NCBI GenBank assembly: GCA_036374175.1
Contig: DASUUH010000062.1
Location: 1 to 64,000 of the forward strand
Direction: 5' to 3'
Length of the DNA: 64,000 nucleotides
DNA from: JASLBX01 sp036374175
GTDB taxonomy: Bacteria; Actinomycetota; Actinomycetes; Jiangellales; Jiangellaceae
This document shows positions 49,651-58,763 of the stretch, piece after piece; position 1 is the stretch's first letter, and the number at the start of each line of letters is the position of its first letter. Both the position numbers and the translations under genes were made by a program. The notes under the pieces are model-generated. The model searched no databases, had not been told where the DNA came from, and was given only the letters and a program-made list of their open reading frames with translations.

Positions 49651-50565
49651 TCACTGCTCGGGGCGGTCCTCGCCATTCTCGATCTCGGCAAGGAACCGCT
49701 CGAACTCGGCGCCGATCTCTTCGGCCGTCGGCATGGAGGCGCGCTCGGCCAGCAGCCCGCGGCCCTCGGCTCCGGCGAACGCGTCGTACTGAGTCTCAAG
49801 CGCCTCGACGACGCGGCCGACCTCTTCAGACTGCTCGACCTGCTGTTGGATGAGTGTGCGTGTCTGCTCCGCGACTCGGGCGAGCGGCCCGGCCGGCAGC
49901 ACGAGCCCAGTCGCCGCCTCAAGCGAACGCAGCAGCGCGAGCGAGGCGTCGGGGTACTCGGCCTCGGAAAGGTAGTGAGGCACGTGCGCGACGACGCCCA
50001 TGGCATCGTGCCCACGTTCACCGAGACGCAGCTCCAGCAGCGAGCTGATGCTGGACGGCACCCTGATCTCGCCGCGCCACGGGTTCACCACTGTGATCAA
50101 GTCTTTGCGGGTGCCATGCATGGTGACGCCTAGCGGCCGGGTGTGGGGCACCGCCATGGGAATCCCGTGCAGCCCGATGGTCAACCGAACACCCAACTGC
50201 TCGACCAGTCCCGCAACGGCCGCGACGAAGCGCTCCCACATCACGTCGGGCTCCGGGCCGGTCAGGAACAGAAACGGCACACCTTGGGCGTCGCGAACCA
50301 CTCGCAGCACGAGTTCCGGTGTGGCGTAACCCTCGAAGTGATCCTCGACGAATCGCAGCTCCGGCCGCCGGGCCCGGTAGTCGAGCAGCAGGTCGACGTC
50401 GAACCGGACGATCACCTCATGGTCGAAGTTGGCCACGATGTGCTCGGAGAGGCCTGAGCCGGCGTGGCCGGCGTCCATGAATCCTGAGAGTGCATGGACG
50501 AGCACCGGAGCCTCCAGCGCCGGCACATCGCCGGTGAAGGTGTACAGGCTCTTCGGGTCGAGCAT
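49651..50565 (-). CDS. PAC2-family protein
   Basis: A 304-residue protein of the PAC2 family, related to proteasome-assembly chaperones. The family core is visible in LVHALSGFMDAGHAGSGLSEHI, LPGPEPDVMWERF-like (here LTGPEPDVMWERF) and the C-terminal helical extension. In actinobacteria the role is unknown, though proteasome or cell-surface functions have been proposed. ATG 50565 has AAGGAG nine bases upstream, whereas the in-frame ATG 39 bases earlier has no such site. No signal peptide. Confidence 0.88.
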   Translation of the reverse strand: MLDPKSLYTFTGDVPALEAPVLVHALSGFMDAGHAGSGLSEHIVANFDHEVIVRFDVDLLLDYRARRPELRFVEDHFEGYATPELVLRVVRDAQGVPFLFLTGPEPDVMWERFVAAVAGLVEQLGVRLTIGLHGIPMAVPHTRPLGVTMHGTRKDLITVVNPWRGEIRVPSSISSLLELRLGERGHDAMGVVAHVPHYLSEAEYPDASLALLRSLEAATGLVLPAGPLARVAEQTRTLIQQQVEQSEEVGRVVEALETQYDAFAGAEGRGLLAERASMPTAEEIGAEFERFLAEIENGEDRPEQ

Positions 50566-50650
50566 CGTCGGGCACTCCTTACGTCGGATCGAATCACCTG
50601 ACATTCTCCTCCAACGCCGGAACCGCCGCCGAACATCCCGCAGGCGTGGG

Positions 50651-51160
50651 TCAGCCGCCGGCGACCGTCACCGCGGCACCACTCAGCGGTGGCTGGTGGG
50701 GTAACCCGAGCAGGCCGCACACCAGACTCAGGAAGGAATCGGCATCGCGCAGCATGTCGTCAGCCTCCCGAACACTGACAGCGCGCGGCAGGCCCGCCTG
50801 GGCTGCCGCCCGCTTCGCCGCACCTGCGGCAAAGAACTCGGCCCACTCGCCGAGTTCGGGAGCAACCTGAGCAAGATCGACCCAGACGTTGCGCGGCCCC
50901 CGGCTGCGCCCCCGCCGGGAGCGCCCCGCCCGCCCGGGGCGCGAGCGGGCCGCCAGCACCGCGGCGCCGGCTCGCAGCGCGGCTAAGTGTGCCGCTGCAT
51001 ATCGCTCGCTGGCGACCGGCGACGCGGCGGCGTGGGCCAGGCCCTCCCGAGCGTGGTCGATCAAGTCGACCACAGCGTGACCGGTGCGCCCGCGGCGCGG
51101 AGGTGCACCCGACGCCCCACCCCACCTGTCGACCGCGGTCACAGCATCCTGCAGTGCCAT
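50651..51160 (-). CDS. SAV_6107-like HEPN-domain protein
   Basis: A 169-residue, mostly helical protein of the SAV_6107 HEPN type. The middle of the protein has an Arg-rich segment (RSRPGRAGRSRRGRSRGPRN) after a helix-rich N-terminal half. HEPN proteins often act as RNases or toxin-like effectors, but the classical Rx4-6H motif is not evident, so activity is uncertain. The promoter carries a LexA box and a second near-consensus site, so expression is probably part of the DNA-damage response. GAGAGGGG precedes ATG 51160. Confidence 0.75.
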   Translation of the reverse strand: MALQDAVTAVDRWGGASGAPPRRGRTGHAVVDLIDHAREGLAHAAASPVASERYAAAHLAALRAGAAVLAARSRPGRAGRSRRGRSRGPRNVWVDLAQVAPELGEWAEFFAAGAAKRAAAQAGLPRAVSVREADDMLRDADSFLSLVCGLLGLPHQPPLSGAAVTVAGG

Positions 51161-51175
51161 TCTGAGCCCCTCTCA

Positions 51176-51191
51176 TCGAACCTGTGTTCGA
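51176..51191. promoter_or_regulatory. LexA (SOS) box
   Basis: TCGAACctgtGTTCGA is a perfect inverted repeat matching the Gram-positive/actinobacterial LexA consensus CGAAC-N4-GTTCG. It lies just downstream of the -10 of the HEPN gene promoter and 16 bases before its start codon. Confidence 0.85.
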
Positions 51192-51197
51192 TTCAGA

Positions 51198-51226
51198 ATC
51201 GTACGCTTGTTCGGATAGTCGCGCAA
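51198..51226 (-). promoter_or_regulatory. Promoter of the HEPN gene
   Basis: On the minus strand, -35 TTGCGC (51226-51221) and -10 TACGAT (51203-51198) are 17 bases apart. The transcription start would fall inside or next to the LexA box at 51176-51191. Confidence 0.65.
51200..51213. promoter_or_regulatory. Second LexA-box-like site
   Basis: On the minus strand CGAACAAGCGTACG matches CGAACRNRYGTTCG except for one position. It lies within the spacer/-10 of the HEPN promoter, nine bases from the perfect box. Confidence 0.55.
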
Positions 51227-51301
51227 CTACGAACTCAGGCGTGCGGCAAACGCAGTACCACTCCGAGCCGCGGTTTGCAGACCCCATTAGGCTCGGTCTG
51301 C

Positions 51302-52765
51302 GTGGCGCGGATCGTGGTGGTGGGTGCCGGCATTTCCGGATTGGCCACCGCAGTCCGGCTCGCCGACTTCGGGCACGACGTGCTGGTCTGCGAGCAGCAG
51401 GCCGTGGTCGGTGGCCGGGTGGGGACATACCGCAAAGACGGGTTCACGTTCGACACCGGACCGTCGCTGCTCACCCTCCCCGCCGTCTACCGCGACATGT
51501 TTCGCAAAACCGGGCGTCCCCTCGAACGCGTGCTGGACCTAATGCCCGTCCAGCCGGCGCTACGCCTGCGATTCGGCGACGGCGCCGACATTGAACTGCC
51601 GAACGCCAGCAGCTCCGGAATCCGCAACGCACTCGACGATGCGCTCGGTCCAGGCAACGGTGAGGTTTGGCAGGCCGTCGTGGAGCACGGCCGGCAGGTG
51701 TGGCAGGCGGTGCGCTCGCCGTACCTCGAGGCCGCTCCCCGACTGACCGACCTCGCCCGGCTCACCCGCGGGCAGCGCCGCCGGGCCGTGGCCCCGCGCG
51801 CCAGCCTCCGCTCACTTCTCGAGGACCTGCGGGCCGATCCCCGCCTGACCGGGGCCGTCGAACACCTCGCCCACGGCGCCGACCCGCGCCGTGCGCCGGC
51901 GGCACTGTCCACGCTGCCGTACGTGATCGAGACCTTCGGACGGTGGCGAGTCGCGGGAGGCATGTACCGGCTCGCCGAAGCACTCGCCGAGCGGGTTACC
52001 GAACGCGGTGGCCAGATCCGGACCGGCAGCGCCGTCACCGAAATCGTCGTGAGCTCCAACCGGGCGACGGGCGTCCAGCTCGGTTCCGGCCACGTCGAGA
52101 AGGCCGATGTGGTGATCGCGGCGGTGGATGCCCGGCAGTTGTACGGCGCATTGGTTCGCACCCGGGCGGCTCAGCGAGTGGCCGCCCGGCTGCGGCACAC
52201 AAAGCCCGGGCCAGGGGTGTTCACGCTCCTGCTCGCGCTGTCGGGAGCGCCTGACCTCCCGCCACACACTGCACTACTGCCGGGGGACGCCGATGCCGCG
52301 CTTGACGCGGTGTTCGGCCCGCACCCCGCCGCGCCGCGTGACCCCGCCATCGACATCTATGCGCCTGACGACCCCGCTCTGCGACCTGACAGCACGGCTC
52401 GGGGCGTGACGGTCCAGGTCGTGGTTCCCGGCCACGGCGAACTCGACTGGTCGTCGTCGCGGCTCGTCAACGAATACGCCGAGCAGGTGCTGGCGACCAT
52501 GGCGGTCAGAGGCATTGACCTGCGGCCGTTCCTGCAGTGGTACGCCACCCGGAGTCCGCACGACGCCGAGCACGCGACCGGCGTCCCAGGCGGGGCCGCG
52601 TGGGGCCTCGGCGTGGGCACGGCGTGGGAATTGCTACGCCGGCCGGGCAACCGGACCCCTGTCGCCGGCCTGTTCCACGTGGGCAGCTCGACGTACCCCG
52701 GGCCCGGTCTGCCCCTTGTCGGGTTGTCGTCGGCGATCGTTTCGGACCTGATCGGCCGCGCCTGA
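51302..52765 (+). CDS. Phytoene desaturase-like FAD oxidoreductase
   Basis: A 487-residue flavoprotein of the CrtI/FAD-amine oxidase superfamily. The N-terminal dinucleotide motif GAGISGLATAVRLADFGHDV and the following VGGRVGTYRKDGFTFDTGPS are typical of carotenoid desaturases. The C-terminus has GSSTYPGPGLPLVGLSS, the conserved FAD-closing motif. No phytoene synthase or other carotenoid gene lies nearby, so a carotenoid substrate is uncertain. GTG 51302 follows TAGGCT by eight bases. It is convergent with the sirtuin gene. Confidence 0.85.
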   Translation: MARIVVVGAGISGLATAVRLADFGHDVLVCEQQAVVGGRVGTYRKDGFTFDTGPSLLTLPAVYRDMFRKTGRPLERVLDLMPVQPALRLRFGDGADIELPNASSSGIRNALDDALGPGNGEVWQAVVEHGRQVWQAVRSPYLEAAPRLTDLARLTRGQRRRAVAPRASLRSLLEDLRADPRLTGAVEHLAHGADPRRAPAALSTLPYVIETFGRWRVAGGMYRLAEALAERVTERGGQIRTGSAVTEIVVSSNRATGVQLGSGHVEKADVVIAAVDARQLYGALVRTRAAQRVAARLRHTKPGPGVFTLLLALSGAPDLPPHTALLPGDADAALDAVFGPHPAAPRDPAIDIYAPDDPALRPDSTARGVTVQVVVPGHGELDWSSSRLVNEYAEQVLATMAVRGIDLRPFLQWYATRSPHDAEHATGVPGGAAWGLGVGTAWELLRRPGNRTPVAGLFHVGSSTYPGPGLPLVGLSSAIVSDLIGRA

Positions 52766-52773
52766 GCCGCTGA

Positions 52774-53598
52774 TCACGACAGCGGGCTGCCGGCGAGTTC
52801 GCCGGCAACCGCACTCAGCGTCTCGGAGCACCCGGCGTCCAACTTCACCGTGGCGAGGTGATCCGCCCGGGTCGGACCGCGGTTGATGATCACGACGGGA
52901 ATCCCCCGCGCATTCGCGTGGCGGGCGAAACGGTAAGCCGACAACACGGTCAGCGACGATCCCGCGACCAGCAGCACGTCGGCCGCATCGACCAGCTCGA
53001 AGCTGCGCGCCACGCGGTCCGGCGGCACGGCCTCACCGAAGAACACGACGTCCGGCTTCAGCACTCCCCCACATCGAACACACGCGGCGACGCGATAGCC
53101 GGCCACGGACCCGATGTCGACGTCGCCGTCCGGCGCCAACTGGAGCGGAGCAGGGTCGAAGGAAGGGTTAAGCGCGGCCAGCCGTCGCTGGTGCCATTCG
53201 CGGTTGTACCGGGACCTACAGTCCAGGCACGTCACCTGCGCCAACCGCCCGTGCAACTCCACAACCTCGCGGCTGCCCGCCTTGCCGTGCAGGCCGTCGA
53301 CGTTCTGGGTGATCACTGCGGACACCGCGCCGCACCGTTCCAACGCCGCGACGGCGTGGTGGCCGGCGTTCGGAACCGCCTGGGCCAGCTGCGGCCAGCC
53401 GACATAACTCCGCGCCCAGTACCGCACGCGGGCTTGCTCGGCCGAGCGGAACTCGCTATACGTCATCGGCGATCGGCGCGGCGAACCGGGGCCGCGGTAG
53501 TCGGGGATTCCGGAGTCGGTACTGATGCCCGCTCCGCTCAGCACCACTGTTCGGTTGCCCGCCAGCAATCCGATCACCTGCGCCGTCCCGTCACTCAC
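52774..53598 (-). CDS. Sir2-family NAD-dependent deacylase
   Basis: NAD-dependent protein deacetylase/deacylase of 274 residues. The NAD motif GAGISTDSGIPDYRG starts at residue 22, TQNVDG and the catalytic His in VELHGRLAQ follow, and the zinc-binding cysteines appear as CLDC and CVRC. The pattern and length fit class II (SIRT4-like) bacterial enzymes. The physiological target is unknown. Its 3' end is eight bases from the convergent CrtI-like gene. Confidence 0.9.
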   Translation of the reverse strand: MSDGTAQVIGLLAGNRTVVLSGAGISTDSGIPDYRGPGSPRRSPMTYSEFRSAEQARVRYWARSYVGWPQLAQAVPNAGHHAVAALERCGAVSAVITQNVDGLHGKAGSREVVELHGRLAQVTCLDCRSRYNREWHQRRLAALNPSFDPAPLQLAPDGDVDIGSVAGYRVAACVRCGGVLKPDVVFFGEAVPPDRVARSFELVDAADVLLVAGSSLTVLSAYRFARHANARGIPVVIINRGPTRADHLATVKLDAGCSETLSAVAGELAGSPLS

Positions 53599-53654
53599 GT
53601 TGTGAAGAGTACGTGCGGCGCGACGTCGGCGACACCCGAGCGCTTACTCGCCGA

Positions 53655-54578
53655 TCACGCCCGAGCGAGCTCGTCCAGGTGTAATGAGCGGTAGATCTCA
53701 CGCGTCGCCGTGGAGCGGTTGAGGGTGTAGAAGTGCAAGCCGGGTGCGTCCTCGGCGATGAGGCGCTCGCACAGATCGGTGGCGACCTCGATGCCGATCG
53801 CGCGGACCGCTTCGGAGTCGTCCTCGACGGCGTAGAGCCGCTCGGCCAGATCCGGCGGAAAGGCCGCACCCGACAAGACGGCGAACCGCTCGATCTGCCG
53901 GACGTTCGTCACCGGCATCACCCCGGGAATGATGGGGACGTCGCAGCCGGCCGCCGCCACCCGGTCGCGCAGCCGAAGATAGTCCTCGACGTGGAAGAAC
54001 ATCTGAGTCACGGCGAAATCGGCTCCCGCCCGGCACTTGTGCACGAAGTACCGGATGTCGGTGTCCAGGTCGGGCGAACGCGGATGTTTCTCCGGGAATG
54101 CCGCCACGCCGACGCAGAAATCACCAGCCGCCTTGATCAGGCTGACCAGCTCGTCGGCATAACCGAGGCCCTGCGGATGCCGTGTCCACGGGCCTTGCGG
54201 ATCGCCGGGCGGATCACCGCGTAAGGCGAGGATGTTGCGGATCCCGGCGTCGGCGTACCGCCCGATGATGTGCCGCAGCTCCGATACCGAATGGTTGACG
54301 GCGGTCAGGTGCCCCACGGCGGTCAGGGTGGTTTCGGCGGTGATCCGCTCGGTGATCTCGACGGTCTTGTCCCTGGTGCCGCCGCCGGCCCCGTACGTGA
54401 CCGATACGAAGGTGGGCTGCAGCGATTCCAGCTCGCGGATCGCGCTCCAGAGCAGGTCTTCGCCCTTCGGCGTCTTCGGCGGGAAGAACTCGAACGAGAA
54501 CGATCGCCGTCCGCCGCCGAGCAGCTCCTTGATGGTCGTCGCACCGCCCGGCATGGTCGACGGAAGTCCCAGAGTCAC
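53655..54578 (-). CDS. metF: Methylenetetrahydrofolate reductase
   Basis: Reduces 5,10-methylene-THF to 5-methyl-THF for methionine synthesis, using FAD. The 307-residue product has FSFEFFPPKTPKG near residue 27, the conserved LALRGDPPGDP near 127 and DFAVTQMFF near 195, all MTHFR signatures. GTG 54578 is supported by TACGCT six bases upstream, a leaderless arrangement. It is divergent from the polyprenyl synthase gene; a metF-idsA-PASTA kinase neighbourhood is common in Actinobacteria. Confidence 0.94.
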   Translation of the reverse strand: MTLGLPSTMPGGATTIKELLGGGRRSFSFEFFPPKTPKGEDLLWSAIRELESLQPTFVSVTYGAGGGTRDKTVEITERITAETTLTAVGHLTAVNHSVSELRHIIGRYADAGIRNILALRGDPPGDPQGPWTRHPQGLGYADELVSLIKAAGDFCVGVAAFPEKHPRSPDLDTDIRYFVHKCRAGADFAVTQMFFHVEDYLRLRDRVAAAGCDVPIIPGVMPVTNVRQIERFAVLSGAAFPPDLAERLYAVEDDSEAVRAIGIEVATDLCERLIAEDAPGLHFYTLNRSTATREIYRSLHLDELARA

Positions 54579-54694
54579 CCTGCCAGCGTATCGGCGCGTC
54601 CACGAGCTGGGATGGATGTCTCGTTATTCGGGCGAACAATGTTCCGGCACGTGGACACGGCACGCCGGCATCGCCATGAGTAGGCTCAGACCCC

Positions 54695-55777
54695 GTGAGC
54701 GCGCTGGTTGACGACCCCGTCCGGGCGCTCCGACCGCGCTTGCAGGATGTGCTCGATCGGTTTCTGCACGAGCAGCACGCCGTCCTCACCGAGATTCATG
54801 CCGAGTTAGGTCCGCTCGTCGACGCAGCGGCCGACCTGCTACGCGCCGGCAAGCGGCTGCGGCCGGCCTTCTGCTACTGGGCCTGGAGAGGCGCTGGGCG
54901 TCCCGACGACGAGGCCATCGTGTCGGTCGGCGCGGCTCTGGAGTTGTTCCAGGCCGCTGCGCTGGTGCACGACGACCTCATCGACGGATCCGACACCCGC
55001 CGGGGCATGCCCTCGGCCCACCGCCGGTTCGCGGCCCGGCATGCGGCCGAAGGCTGGGCCGGCGACCCGGACCGGTTCGGCGCCGCGGCCGCCGTGCTGC
55101 TCGGCGACCTGTTGCTCGGCTGGAGCGACGAGCTCTTCTACGAGTCGGGGCTGGACGACGCGGCGCTACGCCGGTCCCGTCCCGTGTTCGACCAGATGCG
55201 CGCGCAGGTCGGCGCCGGCCAGTATCTCGACGTCGTGGCCCAGGCGACCGGTGCCAGCCAGCCGGACCGGCTGGCGGAGTTGGCGCGAACTGTCATGTCG
55301 TACAAGGCGGCCCGGTATTCGGTCGAGCGCCCACTCGTGCTCGGCGGCAGCGCGGCTGGTGCGGATCCCGATCTGCTGGACGCGTACGCCCGGTACGGGC
55401 TGGCACTCGGCGAGGCCTTCCAGCTTCGCGATGACGTGCTCGGCGTGTTCGGCGACCCGGCCAGCACCGGCAAGCCGGCAGGGGACGATCTACGCGAAGG
55501 CAAGCGGACGCTGCTGATCGCGTACACCCTCGAACGGGCCGACCCCACCGCCGCGAAGACCGTCGACCGGCTGCTCGGAGATCACCACATTGACGCCGAC
55601 GGCATCGATGCGTTGCGCCAGATCATCGTCGATACCGGGGCTCTGCGTGCTGTTGAAACGCAGGTCGCCAACCTCGTCGAGCGGGCCCGCGGCGCTCTGG
55701 CGGCGGCGACGGTCACGGCGGAGTCCCGCAAGAGCCTCGACGCCCTCGTTACCGCCGCCACCGCGCGAATCGCATAG
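54695..55777 (+). CDS. idsA: Polyprenyl diphosphate synthase (GGPP synthase type)
   Basis: A 360-residue trans-prenyltransferase. The first Asp-rich motif is DDLID at residues 93-97 and the second is DDVLG near residue 248, both needed for metal-diphosphate binding. The residues before the first motif (AALVHD) have small side chains, consistent with a product of about C20, but chain length cannot be fixed from this. GTG 54695 has TAGGCT eight bases upstream (leaderless). It lies 46 bases before the kinase gene and may be co-transcribed with it. Confidence 0.9.
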   Translation: MSALVDDPVRALRPRLQDVLDRFLHEQHAVLTEIHAELGPLVDAAADLLRAGKRLRPAFCYWAWRGAGRPDDEAIVSVGAALELFQAAALVHDDLIDGSDTRRGMPSAHRRFAARHAAEGWAGDPDRFGAAAAVLLGDLLLGWSDELFYESGLDDAALRRSRPVFDQMRAQVGAGQYLDVVAQATGASQPDRLAELARTVMSYKAARYSVERPLVLGGSAAGADPDLLDAYARYGLALGEAFQLRDDVLGVFGDPASTGKPAGDDLREGKRTLLIAYTLERADPTAAKTVDRLLGDHHIDADGIDALRQIIVDTGALRAVETQVANLVERARGALAAATVTAESRKSLDALVTAATARIA

Positions 55778-55822
55778 CACTTTGTGTCTGATCGGCCCGC
55801 TGCGGCCGTACACTGTGCGATC

Positions 55823-57793
55823 GTGGATGTCTCCGTCTCGGACACGCCGATCGGCCGCGTGCTCGACGGCCGGTACCGGGTCGAGGCGGCGCTGGCCCGC
55901 GGCGGGATGGCAACGGTCTACCGCGCCGTCGACACCCGGCTGGACCGCGTGGTCGCGCTCAAGGTGATGCATCCCGAACTCGCCGCGGACAACGACTTCG
56001 TCCTGCGGTTCATCGCCGAGGCCCGATCGGCGGCCCGGCTGTCCCATCCCAACGTGGTGGGGGTGTTCGACCAGGGTGAGGACGACGGCACCGTCTTTCT
56101 CGCCATGGAGTACGTCGAGGGCCCGACGCTTCGGCAGGTCCTGCGTGATCGCGGTCCGCTGCCAGCCGCGACCGCCCTGGAGATGCTCCAACCGGTGCTC
56201 GCTGCCCTGGGTGCAGCGCACGAGGCCGGCATCGTGCACCGCGACGTCAAGCCCGAGAACGTGCTGGCCGGCGGCAACGGCCGGATCAAGGTTGCGGACT
56301 TCGGCCTGGCCCGGGCACTGGGCGATGCCGGCGGCACGGCCACTCGTGGGCTGCTGCTCGGCACGGTCAACTACATCTCACCCGAACAGGCGCTCGGTGA
56401 GCCGGCCACGCCGCGCTCGGACGTCTACTCCGCCGGCATCATGCTCTACGAGATGTTGACCGGACGGCCGCCGCACACCGGGCCCACCGACTTCGTGGTC
56501 GTGCGCAGCCACATCGACAACGACGTGCCGGCGCCCTCGGAATCGGATCCCGGCATCCCGCCCGTCGTGGACGAGCTGGTGGCCCTGGCCACTGCACGCG
56601 AGCCGCACGAGCGGTTCGCGGATGCGGCACAGTTCGCCGAGGCCGCCAGCGTTGCGCTCCAAACCGCTGGCCCGGCCATCGAGGGTCTCGAGACTCGTGA
56701 AGCCGCGGGCGTGTCCATCACCGAGGCGATGTCCGTGCCGGGTGTCCAAGCGCCCGACGGCCCGACATGGCACACGACGGTGATGCCCGCTCAGGCGCGA
56801 GAAGAATTGCCGGATCGGCCGCTTCCGCCGCTCCGGCGCCAGCCGGCACCGAACGCCCGCCGCGAGCGCCGCTCCGACGTACCCGCCCGGCGGGCGAACC
56901 GCAGGCGGCGCCCCTGGCTCGGCCCGACGCTGCTGCTGGCCGGGCTGCTGCTGGCAGCCGGTGTGGCCGCGGGAGCGTGGTGGCTTGGTGAAGGCCGTTA
57001 TGTGACCGTCCCGCCCTTGCTCGACATGACCTATGAGCAAGCGGCGCAGCTGGCCGACCAGGAGGGCTTACGGGTTCAGCAGGGCGGTACCGAACCACAC
57101 GAGGTCATCGAGGCCGGCAACGTCGTCCGTACCCAACCGGCAGCCGGCGAGCGGCTGCTCAGGGGCCAGTACATCATGCTGATCACCTCGTCGGGCGCCG
57201 AGCGGTACTCCGTGCCGGACCTGCGCGGAAAGACCCAGGAGGACGCCGAGACGCTGCTTGAAGAGCAGAAGCTGGTGCCGGTGGTCGAAGAGCGGTACGA
57301 CGACCAGGTCGACAAAGGTGTGGTCATCGGGCAGGGCGTCGACCCGGGCCGCGAACTGCGCGCCGGCGAACAGGTACCGGTGTACGTCAGCAAGGGCCGT
57401 GAGCCGATCGAGATCGTCGACTTCACCGGGCAGGACGCAGGCCAGGCGGAGAAGGAGTTGCGCGAGGCGGGCTTCGACGTCGAGCGGCAGGAGCAACCGA
57501 ACCCCAACGTGCGTGCGGGTTTCGTGATCTCGCAGTCGCCGAACTCCGGCACGGGATTCAACGGCGACACGATCACCCTTGTCGTGGCCGCTCAGGAGTC
57601 TCGGCTTCTCGTGCCAGACGTACGCGGCCAGCTTGCGGCAGATGCCGAGCGGATCCTTCGCGAGGCGGGCTTCACCAACATCAAGATCGAGCGCCGTCGT
57701 GGCATCTTCCCGGTGGAGATCGTCGTCGATCAACGGCCCCAAGCCGGCCGGGAGATCAAGCCCGACCAGCAGATCGAGCTGATCGTCCGCTAG
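55823..57793 (+). CDS. Ser/Thr protein kinase with four PASTA domains
   Basis: A membrane kinase of 656 residues. The kinase domain (about 18-285) has ATP-binding Lys47, catalytic HRD with Asp141 and DFG with Asp159. A juxtamembrane basic region precedes a single membrane helix (about 373-395), and four PASTA repeats follow to the C-terminus, where they could bind peptidoglycan fragments. The neighbourhood (metF, idsA) resembles that of mycobacterial pknL, while the PASTA array is PknB-like. GTG 55823 follows TACACT by eight bases. The exact orthology is left open. Confidence 0.92.
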   Translation: MDVSVSDTPIGRVLDGRYRVEAALARGGMATVYRAVDTRLDRVVALKVMHPELAADNDFVLRFIAEARSAARLSHPNVVGVFDQGEDDGTVFLAMEYVEGPTLRQVLRDRGPLPAATALEMLQPVLAALGAAHEAGIVHRDVKPENVLAGGNGRIKVADFGLARALGDAGGTATRGLLLGTVNYISPEQALGEPATPRSDVYSAGIMLYEMLTGRPPHTGPTDFVVVRSHIDNDVPAPSESDPGIPPVVDELVALATAREPHERFADAAQFAEAASVALQTAGPAIEGLETREAAGVSITEAMSVPGVQAPDGPTWHTTVMPAQAREELPDRPLPPLRRQPAPNARRERRSDVPARRANRRRRPWLGPTLLLAGLLLAAGVAAGAWWLGEGRYVTVPPLLDMTYEQAAQLADQEGLRVQQGGTEPHEVIEAGNVVRTQPAAGERLLRGQYIMLITSSGAERYSVPDLRGKTQEDAETLLEEQKLVPVVEERYDDQVDKGVVIGQGVDPGRELRAGEQVPVYVSKGREPIEIVDFTGQDAGQAEKELREAGFDVERQEQPNPNVRAGFVISQSPNSGTGFNGDTITLVVAAQESRLLVPDVRGQLAADAERILREAGFTNIKIERRRGIFPVEIVVDQRPQAGREIKPDQQIELIVR

Positions 57794-57808
57794 CCGCGCC
57801 TCGCCCCA

Positions 57809-58657
57809 GTGAACCCACAGCCCGCCGTCGGGACTCATCTGTCCACCCGGGGGCGGCTTGCCCTCGTTCCCGACCGGGCCGCAGCCATGGGTGCCGAGGC
57901 GATTCAGATCTTCCTCGGCAATCCGCGGGGTTGGGCGACGCAGCCTGGCGATCGCGCCGCCGAGGCCGCCTTCCGGGCCGGGGTGGAAAGGCACGGCTTG
58001 CGGGTGATGGTCCATTCGGCCTACCTGGTGAACCTTGGCTCTCCCACGCCGCTCACGTATGAACGGTCCGTCGCGAGCATCGCGCACGCCTTCTCCCGGG
58101 GCGCCGCGGTCGGCGCGGAAGGTGTCGTCGTGCACACCGGCTCGGCTGTCGCCTCCGGTGGACGGGACTCGGGGTTGCGGCAGGTCCGCGAAGCGCTCCT
58201 GCCGATGCTGGACGTGCTGCCGGACGACGCGCCAGACCTGTGGCTCGAGCCCACCGCCGGACAGGGCCAGTCGCTCGCGGCCGGGATCGACGACCTCGAG
58301 CCGTACCTCGACGCACTCGAGCGCCATCCACGCGCCAAGATCTGCCTGGACACCTGCCACGCCTTCGCGGCCGGTCACGACCTGGCGGCACCGGGTGGCA
58401 TGACGGCCGCCCTGGACCGGCTGGTGACCGTGGCCGGCCCCGGTCGGCTGGCCGCCGTACACGCGAACGACTCCATGGATGCCTGCGGCGCGTTCCGCGA
58501 CCGCCACGCGCGTATCGGCGCCGGCCGGATCGGTCTCGAGCCGTTCCGAGAACTTCTCGCTCATCCGGCCGTCGGGGGCCTCCCAGTGGTGCTGGAAACC
58601 CCTGGCGGACCAGCGGCCCACGCCGAAGATGTCGCGCTGCTCAAATCGCTGCGATAA
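57809..58657 (+). CDS. nfo: Deoxyribonuclease IV (endonuclease IV)
   Basis: AP endonuclease of base-excision repair; a TIM-barrel enzyme that uses three zinc ions. The 282-residue product has the family sequence HLSTRGRLALVPDRAAAMGAEAIQIF near the N-terminus, VHTGSAVASGG, LEPTAGQGQ near 148 and CLDTCHAFAAGHD near 183, which hold the metal ligands. It starts with GTG 57809, 15 bases after the kinase stop, so it may be in the same operon. Length and key residues are normal. Confidence 0.93.
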   Translation: MNPQPAVGTHLSTRGRLALVPDRAAAMGAEAIQIFLGNPRGWATQPGDRAAEAAFRAGVERHGLRVMVHSAYLVNLGSPTPLTYERSVASIAHAFSRGAAVGAEGVVVHTGSAVASGGRDSGLRQVREALLPMLDVLPDDAPDLWLEPTAGQGQSLAAGIDDLEPYLDALERHPRAKICLDTCHAFAAGHDLAAPGGMTAALDRLVTVAGPGRLAAVHANDSMDACGAFRDRHARIGAGRIGLEPFRELLAHPAVGGLPVVLETPGGPAAHAEDVALLKSLR

Positions 58658-58763
58658 CGGACCGGTGACCGGCCCGTAACCATTCGTCTTACGTGGCGGA
58701 TATCGCGTCCGATTCGTGGAGGCCCGACGTATCGTCACACGTGCCGCAGTAGAGGGAGTTCCG

